A stretch of DNA of 64,000 nucleotides from Basidiobolus meristosporus CBS 931.73 (Eukaryota > Basidiobolomycota > Basidiobolomycetes > Basidiobolales > Basidiobolaceae). Each line of letters begins with the position of its first letter. The first letter of the stretch is position 1. The notes beneath the pieces were generated by a model. It made no database searches. It saw nothing but the letters and a program-made list of their open reading frames with translations, and had not been told where the DNA came from. The translations under genes and the position numbers were made by a program. The stretch is taken from NCBI GenBank assembly GCA_002104905.1, contig MCFE01000207.1, positions 62,001 through 126,000 of the forward strand. Direction: 5' to 3'. Below are positions 11,295 through 22,598 of this stretch, one piece after another.

Positions 11295-12097
11295 TTTGGT
11301 GGTGTAGAGGCACTCCTGGGAGAAGCTACACAACTCAGGGTGTGTGAGGTGTCTGATGGGTGCAACAACCTCTGGGTCTAAACTGCTGGTGTCTTTGTAA
11401 TTCTGTTACTTTTGTAAAAGCTCCTGCTTCTCAAGCTTCCTTAGTGCTCCAAGTGTCTCCAAAGGCCTCTGTGTGCCTTGTGCACTACCCTGTAAAGCTC
11501 TTTGATGGCAGGTCTGAGTTGTAACTTTCAAAGGCAGGTGCAGTGATCAACTGCTAATCAATAAGGGAGATGTGTTACTGATAGAAGGGATGATTTATAA
11601 ATTAGGGACTGACTTCCCTTTAATACTTTTCCCAATTGCCAAGTTATTGCCAATGATAAGGTTCTAGAAGATTCCAGCATCAGTAAAATTCTCAATGACA
11701 TCACTATGAGTTAGAAATACTCCAAGAAGGTCATGGAAAGTTCTAAAAGGCACAGCACATCCAACCAATCAGGGATCAGTAGTCTGAAGCCTGTGTAGCA
11801 TAGAGATACCATATGAAGTATTGAAATGGTAAGGATGGTAACACCAACTTAGGTCATGTGTCACAGGTACTGATGTGGGCACTTGCCTAATGTAAGTACA
11901 CATACCGCTCACAAAGCTGAATCCTATTTGCAATAATCAATGCTAATAACTAATCAGGAGTAACATTATTTGGGGATAATACTAACAATATGGGCAAAGA
12001 AGAATGGGATAATACTGATTAGATAAAATATGGAGAAGTGCATTATAACAGCTATATGGATAAACCTGTCTGTGGGAGGTATGGTTACCCTACTAAA
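11295..12097 (-). repeat. 5' LTR of the non-autonomous element (L1 family)
   Basis: 803 bp, matching 8172-8974. The first base pair of the inverted terminal repeat has decayed (TTTGGT for TGTGGT) and the other end reads CCCTACTAAA. The primer-like TTGGCACCC lies immediately outside it at 11293-11280 on the minus strand. Confidence 0.85.
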
Positions 12098-12962
12098 TTG
12101 ATGAAACAAATGCAGATGATACTTTATGGAGCTAAGTAAGCCCAGTAATCCATCTACTGGTGAATGATGTTATCCTGTGGCTAGAGAAGTGGTGTGCTTT
12201 CACCAATAATGGTACTGGGGGCTCTGAGGACTTACTTTTACTGGCAAAAAGCATTCTGAGATACAACTTACGATGTAAATGGTACAAGTGGACAATCCTC
12301 ATGCAGCTGGCAACATACAACCCAAAAGCTGTCCTGATTCCAACATGTGTTAACAGTCTCATGGAACTTTAATCCAAAAATATCACCATTGCTACATTTC
12401 CAAATTACTAAGAATCCACCACTATTGGGGGAAGACATTGTTCACACTCCTGATATATTCCAGTAATAACCTGCTTAAAGAAGCTCATGCAGTGTGACAG
12501 ATATTTCAAAGCTATAGAGTACTGCACTCAGTATCAATCAAGTGCAAATATATGCAATTTATTTGATTGTAAACATTGCAAACACCTAAGAATTAAGGGT
12601 TACTACAAAGGTATGTATCACCATGCCTTTACCTTAGCACTTGATGGATTTTCATTAAAGTAGTACTCTACCAGCAATTACTGCTGGCCACAGTTTCTCA
12701 TCAACCATAATCTGCCACCCATGTCATGGTATCAGGGCAAAAATCTGATGGTAGTCTCATTGGTAGCTGGGCCTATATTACTGTCCATACTGGATAGCTA
12801 CCTGTATCCATTGCTGGATGAGTTTTAGATGCTTTTCAGTGGGATAACAGTAAATAGCCATCATGTCAAAGTGCATGCTATTATCTGCATTGGAAATACC
12901 CCAGCCATCAGCAAGATAGCCTGCTGATTACACTCTTCCCTTGGATATAACACTTTTTTTTA
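12098..12962 (+). pseudogene. CACTA-b Tnp2 N-terminal half, after the LTR element
   Basis: Positions 12160-12372 keep an open frame: LVNDVILWLEKW in type, then LATYNPKAVLIPTCVNSLMEL. Degenerate sequence follows, homologous to the CxxC region of Tnp2 (compare 30100-30480) and to the region before the GDT motif. Reading stops near 12962 where the strand sense of the homology flips. Many frameshifts are present. Confidence 0.6.
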
Positions 12963-13839
12963 GCATTATCACTCTGCATGCTATATTTAGAATGCTGGTG
13001 TGATTCTCACAGTGTCACAAATTCACCAGAATCAGTTTGCCAAAGGTTATAAAGATTGACAGGTACCAATATAGAAGTATTAACTGACCAGCAAGATAAT
13101 ATTGGTACAGTGGTGAATGATAAATGGTCATATCTGTCTTGTGTGGCAAAACACTGGCCATGATCCTAATCATACTTCCTATGCTGTCTGTGTGCTTCAT
13201 GGCTCAGAGGCTACCTACAATAGCCACATGGTTTTTTTTCCCTTTACTTGTGGTGTTGAATCAAAGTAGTCTTATCCATGGGGCAAACAGCTTGACTTTC
13301 AACAATGTAATGCTATTATATCACTTTTTGGTCAATACTCATGTGAGTTTAAGACAGTCTTGTATTTGAGAAATTGTACCTATATGAATGTAGGCTTCAA
13401 TGATAACCTGCCATAGTAAGCACTATTAATAAAGTTGTGGCCTCATATACCATCACATATGCAACACTATTTTTTCTTTGGTTTGACTCGCTTCTATATA
13501 AATGCTTCCAACAAATAAAGCAAAGTTCTCTGGCTCCCAACTAAACCCCACCACAGAGGGCAGCAGAGAATGGTTGGATAACAACTTGCTTTGATATTCT
13601 GTGCACAAGCAGGGCTACATCCAAAAAAGGTCATTTTGACAATGTGCCTACTGAAGGCAATGATGAGGACACCTCAGGCTCTCAGTCAAGTAGGCAATTG
13701 AGAATCTCTGCACAGCTGCAAGCTGTCCATTATGCTCAGGCAGATGAGAGTGAAGTAAACATAGTACCTTCAGTTGAAGACAAGCAAGTGGCTGTCATAA
13801 CATCATCACCACCCATATTATATATGTAGAGCAATCAAG
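12963..13839. mobile_element. CACTA-c remnant (inverted: Tnp2 start minus, ORF-B plus)
   Basis: Positions 13200-12963 read minus as a Tnp2 start (MKHTDSIGSMIRIMASVLPHK). Positions 13240-13490 match the divergent spacer. Positions 13497-13829 read plus as an ORF-B N-terminus (SGSQSSRQLRISAQLQ, then VPSVEDKQVAVITSSPP). It abuts CACTA-b head to head at ~12962 and is cut by Gypsy-1b at ~13840. Confidence 0.65.
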
Positions 13840-16800
13840 GTTCACTGGCTATAGGTACACCTATAGCAATTGGTCATTTGGTGGCAAGGTCAATTGCTAC
13901 TAAGATCCAACAGTTGCATTTCCTAGTGGTTGGCAGACTTCCAATATAGTTAATTCCCCATCTCTCAAATGGTCCTGCAGGCTCCAAAAGAAAGAATTTG
14001 ACAAATCTTTGTGGCTGACCTTTATTGATTTGGCAGTTTAGGCAGGTTTTCACTGGCCTCTCAATATCCTATTTCATTGTGGCCCACAATGCTCAGGCTT
14101 TCACAAAGCTATAGGTTCCTTCAATCCCAATATGGCCATATCCATTGTGTAGCTTATATATTAAATCTAGGCAAGCAACATAAGGGCAATAGGGAACAGG
14201 GCTTCCATCAACAATCCAGTAGAGTGTTTAATCCTGTACTACAAGCTTGCTGGCTTCATCCTGGATTATCTTCTTGATATCTTCATCCACCTCCTTAGGA
14301 ATTGCTTGGTCCTCCAAGTACTTTGGCAATAAGCTAGGTAAATCTGATCCATGCACTAAGCTGAGTTCTGCCACTTGTTGTAGTCTTAACAAGGCATCAG
14401 CAACCATGTTGTTATTTCCAGGGCAGTAGACAATCTCAAAATCAAATTGCTGAATGTATTCACTCCTTGTCATTCTTCTGAATAGTACATTATGGGTAAG
14501 TATGTACTTGAGGGAGGTGTAATCAGTCATTACAGTACATTTGACTCCTTCAATATAGCATCTCCATATCTTCAGGCAGTGTATTATAGCAAGCATCCCC
14601 TTCTCATGCACTGGATAGTTGTGTTCTGCTATGTTCAGTTCCTTGCATTCAAAGGCTATTAGGTAGTCCTTTCCCTTGTGTTCTTGGCTCAGTACTTCCC
14701 AATTGCATAGTCAGAATCATTGGTGCACATTATTAAACTCTCTCTGCAGTCTGGGATTCTTAAGCTTGGCAGCTTGGCAAAGTCATTCTTGAGTGTCTGA
14801 TAGGCAGTCTCACGGACTATGTCCCACTTGATGGTATTGTCTTTCTTGAGAATATCAATCAAAGGGGCTGCAGTACTTGCAAAGAACTTGACCAATATCT
14901 AATAATAGGGAACCATTCCAAGGAATGGACTGAGCACTGATATGCTATGTGGCTGCTTGAGATTCTCAATGACTTCAACCTTCTTGGGTTCTAAGGTCAC
15001 TCCTGAGCTATTCACTATGTGTCCCAGATAATCAACATGTTCCTTCAAGAATTCACACTTTGCTAGCTTGCCATACAGCTTGTTTCCTCTTAGCTTCTTC
15101 AAGTCCTTTTCAATGTGCTCCAAGTGTTCCACTTCTGTCTTGCTGTATTTCAATATGTCATCTAGGTAGATAACCACAAACTTGTCTAAGCATTTCTGGA
15201 AGACTGTTTGAATCAAGGTCATCAATGTTGCAGGGGCATTGGTGAGGCCAAAACTCATGACTAGATACTTGTAATGTCCATATCTGGTTCTGATTGATGT
15301 CTTGGGGATCTCTTTGTTTACACCTTAATCTTGTTATATCCTGACATGAGGTCAATCTTGCTGAATACAGTGGCTCCATTAAGTTGGTCCAAAAGCTCAT
15401 AAAGGCAAGGTGTGGGGCACTTATTCTTCATGATAACTGAATTGAGGGCTCTGTAATCAATGCACATCCTAAGTATTCCATCCTTCTTTTTCACAAAAAG
15501 TATTAGTGCACCCCAAGGTGACTCACTGGGTCAGATATATCATTGCTCAAATTACTGATCTATTTGTTGCTTCATCTCTTCCAACTTCAATAGACTCATT
15601 CTGTAAGATGTCTTACTCATTGCAGGGCTATCTCCTGTGTCAATGGCATGATCCACATCTCTGACCAGTGGTAGGCTTACAAGTTAATCTGGAAATAGGT
15701 CTGAATATTCTTTCAAAAGAGTCTGGACCTTCTGAGGGGCTTTAGTAGAGGAATCTTCCTGTAATACTGCCATGAGGAACATCTGAATGCCTTTTCTAAG
15801 TGCTCTACAGAACTGTGTCTTGCTAAGTTCACTTATTTCGCACACACTGGAATTGACCAAGTTCCAGTCAGGCAGGTAATAGCTCATAGGTCTTATTGTC
15901 CTTTTGAATCTGAGTAGCATGGGTTCTCCAGTCAATTAATGGATAGCAGCAAAATAGCCAGGTTTTTCAAGTACAAGGTCTAACATACAGTTTCAAATAT
16001 TTAGGCCTGTTGGTCATCTTCATAGTCCTTGATCTTCAACCTTACTGGGTGATTAATATGGTTGATTATGTGAGAGTTCCCATCAGCTGTGGAGACTGAA
16101 GTTGATTTAGTGAGTTCTGAGTTGATTCCAGCTTTCAAAGCAAATTGCCCTGACATGTACTCATGCAATGCTCCTAAGTCAATCATGATCTTGGCAGGTA
16201 CTCAATTGAGTACTTCATTCAAGTATAATGGTTTTCCTGAGTTTGAGGTCATCTGGGATAGTAATTCTTCTATCATATGGAAGGTGAGCTAAGAGTCTTC
16301 TTCAAGTTAGTCCTCCATGTTACCAAGTTCAGGGGCTTCAATATGGTTGAAGGTTCTCAATGGCTGGTGTCCATTTCTTCTCTGAGGGCAGTACAATGCA
16401 ATATGTCCCTGCTGGTGGCAATTAAAACAAAGTCCTTTCTTCTTACATTCTTCTGATGTAGGATTCTTCTGCGTAGCATCTATTTACATTGGCACTGATT
16501 CTGATTATCTACTTTCATAGTGATTATAGCCTCTCCAACTAGTCCTTGTGGGCTTTGCAACTCCTACCATAGCTGAGTCATATTTAATGGCAATCCTGAT
16601 GGCTTCTTCAATAGTCTGAGGTCTTCAATAGGTCACTTCTTTACAAGTTCTTTCTTTCAACACATCACTAAAGTATTCCATATGATCCAGAGGGTCCATT
16701 CTTTGATTTGTCAAAGGAATATCTATATTGATAGATGTACTCTTGGACCAGTTCTTTCTGTCTGAGTGTCTTCAACTTTCTTCATAGTAGTGTATGTTGG

Positions 16801-17620
16801 TGGAGGGGTTTAAAGCATCCTGAATTTCCAACACAAACTCATCCCAGGTAGAGATTGTAGAGCATCCCATCATGGTGGCTAACCTGATCTTATTCTGTTA
16901 CTACTGTAAAGCTGCATCTGCCAGGTAAGAGGCTACATAATGTAACTTGCTTTCTGGAGCAATTCCCTTAGCCTTGAAAGCTCAATCAATCTGGAAGAGC
17001 CAAGTTCCAAAGTTTTCATTAACTTTACCATGGTACTGGTTGGCCTTCACACAGAAGTTGCTCTTGACAGGGTTTTGCTGGCTTTGGGTCATGAAAGTTG
17101 CTCCTGGTTGCTGCTGGCTAAGGATCTGGAGTAATTGTAGCTGTTGGGCCAGGATTTGCTGCATAGCATTCTTCCATTCTTGATTTTCTGACATTTAGAG
17201 GGAGGCTTGTTCTTTCTTCAGAAGGAGGTTTCACATTATTGCTGCTACCAATGTTACAAGTCTTGATATAAGAGTTGTAGAGGAATAGGGAGTTTAGCAA
17301 GTGCTGTATTCATTAAAACTTGAACTAATTATTATTGAGGTTCCAGCAGCTACTTATATACAGCTTGCCAGATCAATTGCTGACTAATTGTACTTCCTAA
17401 TGTAGGCTGCAGCTGATGACTCATTTGATTACATTATCATCACCCAATAAGATCCTACTCAATATATCTATTACTGTCTGATAAGGATCTCCTCATTCAG
17501 TTACTGACTAGTGCTACTGATTTGATAGATAACACTGATATACTGATAGGCTAAACATAAAACCAACTTATTTGACAAAAAGCCAATCTGACTTAAACAC
17601 TAAAGCGGCATATCACAACA
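13840..17620 (-). mobile_element. Gypsy-1b, Ty3/gypsy retrotransposon, 3' truncated and decayed
   Basis: This is a second copy of the Gypsy-1 family, read on the minus strand. It has a 5' LTR (17620-17252), the primer site, gag (from 17194), protease near 16186-16001 (MIDLGALHEYM, with Leu in place of the Ser of Gypsy-1a's MIDSGALHEYM), reverse transcriptase (15258-14899, YLDD kept), RNase H (14895-14228) and the start of integrase. It ends at ~13840, just past the first integrase Asp region, so the rest of integrase and the 3' LTR are lost. It has many frameshifts and is clearly older than Gypsy-1a. Confidence 0.88.
17252..17620 (-). repeat. Gypsy-1b 5' LTR
   Basis: 369 bp from TGTTACAAGTC to TATCACAACA on the plus strand. 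It is the reverse complement of the Gypsy-1a LTR with many substitutions. The sequence GCTGCTACCA just inside it (17242-17251) is the primer site, shared with Gypsy-1a. Confidence 0.85.
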
Positions 17621-19419
17621 CTACTATGCACAAATACTGGACATAAGTATCACAATGGTAGTAATGTGTTATGACCTACCACTTGAATGTTTAAGTTAGA
17701 TCAGTGTTTAGCAAAGTCAATTAGTTTAGTAGGCATCCATTATTGTATTTGGCTTGTTCCAAAATTTGTTCTTGTAAGGGTAAAGATACTTTCTGTCTTT
17801 GTCACTTTTGACCAAAGTTGCATGGGTATTGAGTCCCTGCTAGTTGAGCTTACAGCTGCTTTGACAGTGGTGACCAAATCTCTCTCTTGAAGTCATTCAC
17901 CTTTCTAAATTTGGCATGTATCACAAAGGGCTCATGCAAGCTCCTCAGATGCACCAAGACTTACCAGATAATTTTAGCAGTTATCAACCTATTGAAAAGG
18001 GATTATCATTATTATCACTTGCTAGAATTGTAAAATGATCTTCCTACACAAAATGGATCCCATACTATTACCACTCTCACATGTAGCTCCATAGTTTGAT
18101 GGAAGGAATGTGAGGAGCATCATTTACAAATGGGAGAAGCTCTGCAAGATGGGCTCCCTGTCTGCATAAGAAGTGGCTGAATACTTCTCCATCTACTACT
18201 CCAATAATGTTACCACTAAGCTTTTTAGACAAGATATTTTCAGTGACAGGACCTTGAGCAAAGTGTAACTGCAAACCAAGTATGTTAGATCCCAAATACT
18301 CTATGGAATTGTGGAACTGAGATACTTTGGAAGGACAGCATTTGCAAAGCTGCCACTTGAATAATTCATTCAGCAACATGAAGACATGTCCAAGCCACTG
18401 TTACAGTTGTGGGCTGTAACTGAGCTTACCCTGATCTAATACCTTAATCAAGGACTTCCCAAGAACTTGGCACAGAAAGCTGACCTACTTACAGCCAAGT
18501 ATAACAAGTCTAGGCTCATGCTTTGCAGAGATGAACTATGAACTTCCAGACACAAAGCATACTGCCAACTTTAAGAAGCTCTGACAGTTTAATCTGGCAG
18601 ACCGGTTGACCAAAGAGGCAAGGGATACTGCTGCTGAGAAGTAAGCATACACCACATACAGCATTAGTCAACTTGCCAAGCAGCTGCAGAAGCTAGCCCT
18701 CAAGATTAGTGATTCAGAGGAGATTGCTAAAGAAGGCCAAAGACCTTTGCCAAGCATTATATCCGGTGTAAATATAGAGTTAAATAGGAAGTTGATTGGA
18801 GAACATTAACATAATACCCACTTGTTGTCTTTTTGGGTTGTAACAGAGTGTTGGTACTATAGCACAACTATGTAAAAGCACCACTTGGTCCTTGTTGGAA
18901 GATACTCAGAAGTATTAGTGCCAAGTTTCTGTTCACTTGGACAAGTTTCAGCGCTTTTTGAATCTCAGCATTTCACTAATTCCTGATGAATAGCAAATAT
19001 CTTGCAAACTAATCTTCAGATAATAACCTGAAATACACTGTCTAACTGAGTGCTAGTGCAACGTATATCAGAAACTAGGTGGACTTACAACTATTCATAC
19101 ATCCCAGCAGCTAGCAAGTTTTTGATGTGTCATTTCATGCTTGACATCAAGCATTTGCATGTACAGACACCCTGACTACTTAAACAAGCAACAATGCCCA
19201 TCAGAAGGAAGGAAGAAAAATTCAGTTTATATAAAAGATGCTACCAGCAAATACTGTAACTATAAGAGGTGCTGTAATACTCCCATTTGATTACAGCTTT
19301 GCACAGAGCTTTAGTGGCTACTCCATCTATGCAACATCTGAGCTTTCCACAAGTTACAAGGATGTCCTCCCGGATGAGACATCAAGACACATATTTACAT
19401 TCTAGACACCATTTGACAC
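17621..19419. other. Unassigned repeat-derived stretch
   Basis: Positions 17669-17721 are the first ~53 bp of a Gypsy-1 LTR in plus orientation. Positions 17722-17890 share a block with ~42325-42440. The rest, including a 100-codon minus frame at 18379-18077 and a gag-like reading near 18520-18800 (LADRLTKEARDTAAEK, broken by stops), has no recognisable match in this window or to a family I know. It is CpG-poor like the surrounding transposons, so old transposon debris is the likeliest reading. Confidence 0.4.
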
Positions 19420-19812
19420 CATTACAAGATAAAAATACTTGAAGAATGTCCCAAAGGTTTTAAAATGCATAGCACATCCAAACAGTTAGATATTAGTAAT
19501 TTGAAACCTGAGAAACAGACAAATGCCATCAATGGTGCAGAAATGGCATGGACAGTTACACAGACCTAGGCCATGTGTCATGGGAACCAATGAGGGTACT
19601 TGCCTAAACTGATTACATCTGGTGGACACAAAGTTAAGCTAAATCTAGGATAACCATTGCTGATAACTTATGAGAGTATCATGACTCAGGGGTAATACTG
19701 ATAATTTGTGCAAAGAAGAATGGGACAAACTCATAAGAATAAATATGAATAAGTGCATCATTATAGCAATGTTAGTGAACTTGTCAATGGGAAGTATGAC
19801 TTCCCTACTATA
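19420..19812 (-). repeat. L1-family LTR fragment, degenerate
   Basis: It matches the second half of the 803-bp L1 LTR (compare 11700-12097), including GCATAGCACATCC and the end CCCTACTATA at 19812. It is more diverged than the other copies. CACTA-d sequence follows immediately. Confidence 0.6.
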
Positions 19813-20848
19813 CTATTATATCAAAGCGCATATTATTATCTGAACTGATGATACCCCTGCCATCAGCAAGATAGCTGGCATTTCTGGGCACCCTAGATGG
19901 GTTACTGATGAGTGTATAAGATCCAGGGCATATACTTAATAACTCACACATATTATCATTGTCCAAATACCAGCGCAAAGAACATCATCTTCCCACAGAG
20001 AACATATAAATTTTGGCATGTGATTGCAGCAAAGTTGGCAAGCTATAAGCCATTGGCCAGAATATTTGGTCAATTGGAAACAGGAAATAGTTAAGACAGA
20101 GAATATTTGCTGGAGCAAAAGATATTCCTTGAGGTTATTCTTGAGGTACTCTTGCAAAAGTGGCAGCAACTAAGTATATGTTTGCAAAATGTATATGATA
20201 CCAGCAATAATAGATATATGGCAACTTTGCAAGTATCAAATTAAAAAGCTGTAAAGTTGAAGTCTTATTAATGTATCAACTGCAGGTGAGCAAATAGATA
20301 GAGACTGGTAAGCAGGAGGCCATAGTTTTCTTTGATCTAAATAATATGTGGAATATGCAAGGTAGTACTAGGTAAGCAAATAAAGAGGGGTGCTTCACAA
20401 GTGGAATATTTGACTGTCACAGGGGAAGGAAGAGAGAAAAAACCATTTGGTAAATTAGTGAGGTGGCATAATACAGATTTAGCTGTGGACCACTGTACTG
20501 CATTGTAATCCATGCAAAGCTTTGTGATGAGGTCATCAGTGCACCATCAAGTCTCCAGCTAAATAAGGCAATTAGATGTATTAGCTTGTTAGGTCTGCTG
20601 AAACAAACAAAAAGTGCATTAAGACCATTGGAATGCCATGCAATTTTAGTCCAAAAACTGCTTGAGCACAGCCAAGTTTATTACTTTATTTAGTAGTAAA
20701 ATCAGCAAAATACCATCATGATCCTGTCACAAGATTGTCCAGATAGTCAATAATTTCAAGCTGATAGTATTATGATAGATGCATTGGGTGATCCTGATGG
20801 CTAATCTGGATTGCATCCACCCTGAGGATAAAGCTATTTTTCACCAGG
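19813..20848 (+). mobile_element. CACTA-d fragment: Tnp2 middle/C-terminal debris and right end
   Basis: It begins inside Tnp2 just before the GDT-like region (compare 30640) and runs, with a large internal deletion, to the right subterminal region. The last part (20700-20848) parallels CACTA-1 at 32460-32610 and ends near a decayed GGG terminus at ~20848. No open frame of useful length remains. Confidence 0.6.
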
Positions 20849-21232
20849 CAGCAATGCAAGTCAATTTCAATAGACTTTGTTCCTTACCTCCCAGAATCAA
20901 ACTGATTTAATTCAGTCCTAGTAGTGGCAGGTAAACTCACAAAGATGGCTCACTTCATTCCCTAGTCCAAGAGCATATATGCCAAGGAGACTACCCACTC
21001 AGTAATCTAGAGCATCTTCCAACTCCATGGTATTCCCAGTGACATTGTATTGGATAGAGGACCCCAGTTCAAATCAAATTTGCAGTAACACCTTGTGAAA
21101 TATCTTGGTGTGCTAGTCAAGCTCTCAACTAGTTTCCATCCTCAGCAGATTGCTGGACTAAAAGAATTACCCAGATCCTTGATCAATACCTTTAGTGCTA
21201 TATCAGCTTACAGCAAGACAACAGGAACCTGC
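20849..21232 (+). pseudogene. Chromovirus (Ty3/gypsy) integrase core fragment
   Basis: The plus strand reads VVAGKLTKMAHFIP, then LHGIPSDIVLDRGPQFKSN, then LGVLVKLSTSFHPQQ. These are hallmarks of the Tf1/chromovirus integrase core (usual forms VVVDRLTKMAHFIP, SDRGPQF, STAYHPQTDG). The first Asp position reads Gly (VVAGKL for VVVDRL). Stops occur. The same polyprotein resumes beyond the inserted LTR and CACTA-1 near 33900-34400. Confidence 0.75.
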
Positions 21233-21306
21233 TGTGGTGGTGTAGCAGTACTTATGAGAGAAGCTACACAACACCAGGTGTGTGAAGTGTCTGATGGGTG
21301 CAATAG
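21233..21306 (-). repeat. L1-family LTR 'C', first part (split by CACTA-1)
   Basis: Starts TGTGGTGGTGTAG and follows the 11295-12097 LTR for 74 bp to TGCAATAG. The homologous next bases (TAACCT...) are found at 32611, on the other side of CACTA-1. Confidence 0.8.
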
Positions 21307-22598
21307 CCCTATGAAAAATTATTGAGATGATAGCATCAAAAGGCCATCACAAAGTTAAAGTCCTGTGAGTAGAGATACTGATCTTGCTGGGACACCATCC
21401 ACAGACTGTTGAAAAATAATTGCACCCCAGATTTCACAAAAAACTTTGTCAAAATTTTTCATCACAACAATGTATAAGTGGCTTCTGATTGGTTCCCTGC
21501 CAATTTGCTCACTTTCTGATCCTGGACACTCTAGTACCTCCTACATTTGTGTGACTTGACTGGCTATTGCCTCTTTTTCACACTGCTTACTTCCTGACTC
21601 AACCGTTTCTCTTACTTTTCTTGGAACAAATTTATTAATTTTGGTAGAAACTTCAGTTGTACCTCAATTGCCAATTGTATTGACATAAACAAGTTTCCAT
21701 ACACTACACTAACATTAAGCTCAACCCAACACTCAACTAGTAACTCCATTAAAATCCACTATTCAATTAGTATTTCTGCGGTAATGTTCTGGTTCCACAA
21801 CTTTGATGGGAACCCAATGGCTTTATGCCACTGTTCATTCACTGGTTCCCACACATCTTGGTCTTCAGCTGGCACTGCAAGGTCTAGCTCCTCATCTGCC
21901 AGCCTTTGCAATAGGTCCTTGCAACATTCCAGTATGTTTTCTTGAGCACTGCTCATGAAGAAGTGCTGCAACCTCTTGGTGTGCCAATTAATGTCCAAAG
22001 CTCCACTAAAGGCATTGTGATAGTTCTTCAAGCTCTTGACATTGTAGCCTTATCTGTTAGTGGGATCTCCAATCTGTCAACAATGAAGGCTGTGGAGGCT
22101 GTGGTAGACAAATTGCCTCTTTCAGCAAACTCATCTACCTTGCTGGAGTGTAGCTCAACTGGCTGCACTTCCAACTCATGTGAAAACAGCTGCTTTCTTG
22201 TTGGTAATTCTTCTTGACTATGATGGGATTCAGACTCTTCCTGGCTTGCAGTGTTAATTGGTGAGAACTGCAGTTTTTTTGCATGCCTACCTGTCTCAGG
22301 CTTGGGTAAATATTTTTCCCTTGACCTTTTCCATTATCTCTGCCAGGTCTTTCACTGCTACTTTGACAGGGTGCTTCTTGAGTGGTACTACACCTTTTCC
22401 TTGATAAATATTGTGTTGTTACATCTGTGTCTGCCTGCTTATCCTTGGTTGGCACTCTTCCAGCTACCTGACATCTCTTTGACGCTTTTCTGGAGCTTTT
22501 AGCTCTGGTTGTAATGGGCTATTGAGGAAGTTGCTGGTTTTTAGCCATGGCACCCTTGTTCTTATGGTTTTAATAGTTTCTGCTATTCTTAAGATACT

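Larger units (their letters stand above)
8172..12097 (-). mobile_element. Non-autonomous LTR retroelement with L1-family LTRs
   Basis: Two direct LTRs (8172-8974 and 11295-12097, both 803 bp) enclose only about 2.3 kb. Read on the minus strand, the 5' LTR is followed by a primer-site-like TTTGGCACCCAACATGGGG. The 3' LTR is preceded by a purine tract (GTGGGGGG, 8987-8978). The interior has decayed gag-like sequence but no protease, reverse transcriptase or integrase signal. It therefore looks like a deletion derivative that depends on another element. Target duplications are not clear (flanks CTGT and TTGA). Confidence 0.75.
5699..12962 (+). mobile_element. CACTA-b, Tnp2-type DNA transposon, split by an LTR element
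   Basis: The left end, CCCTATGAAAAGTTATTG at 5699, matches the left terminus of CACTA-1 (21307). Next come a subterminal region, minus-strand ORF-B (to 7930) and the start of plus-strand Tnp2. An LTR element (8172-12097) interrupts Tnp2, which resumes at 12098. Tnp2 then stops at about 12962, where an oppositely oriented copy (CACTA-c) begins. Most of the spacer between the ORFs is deleted near 7960. The right terminus is absent. Confidence 0.7.

Noticed and set aside
18077-18379. 100-aa minus-strand protein
   Set aside because: Isolated frame in CpG-poor repeat debris, with no recognised motif and no paralogue in the window.
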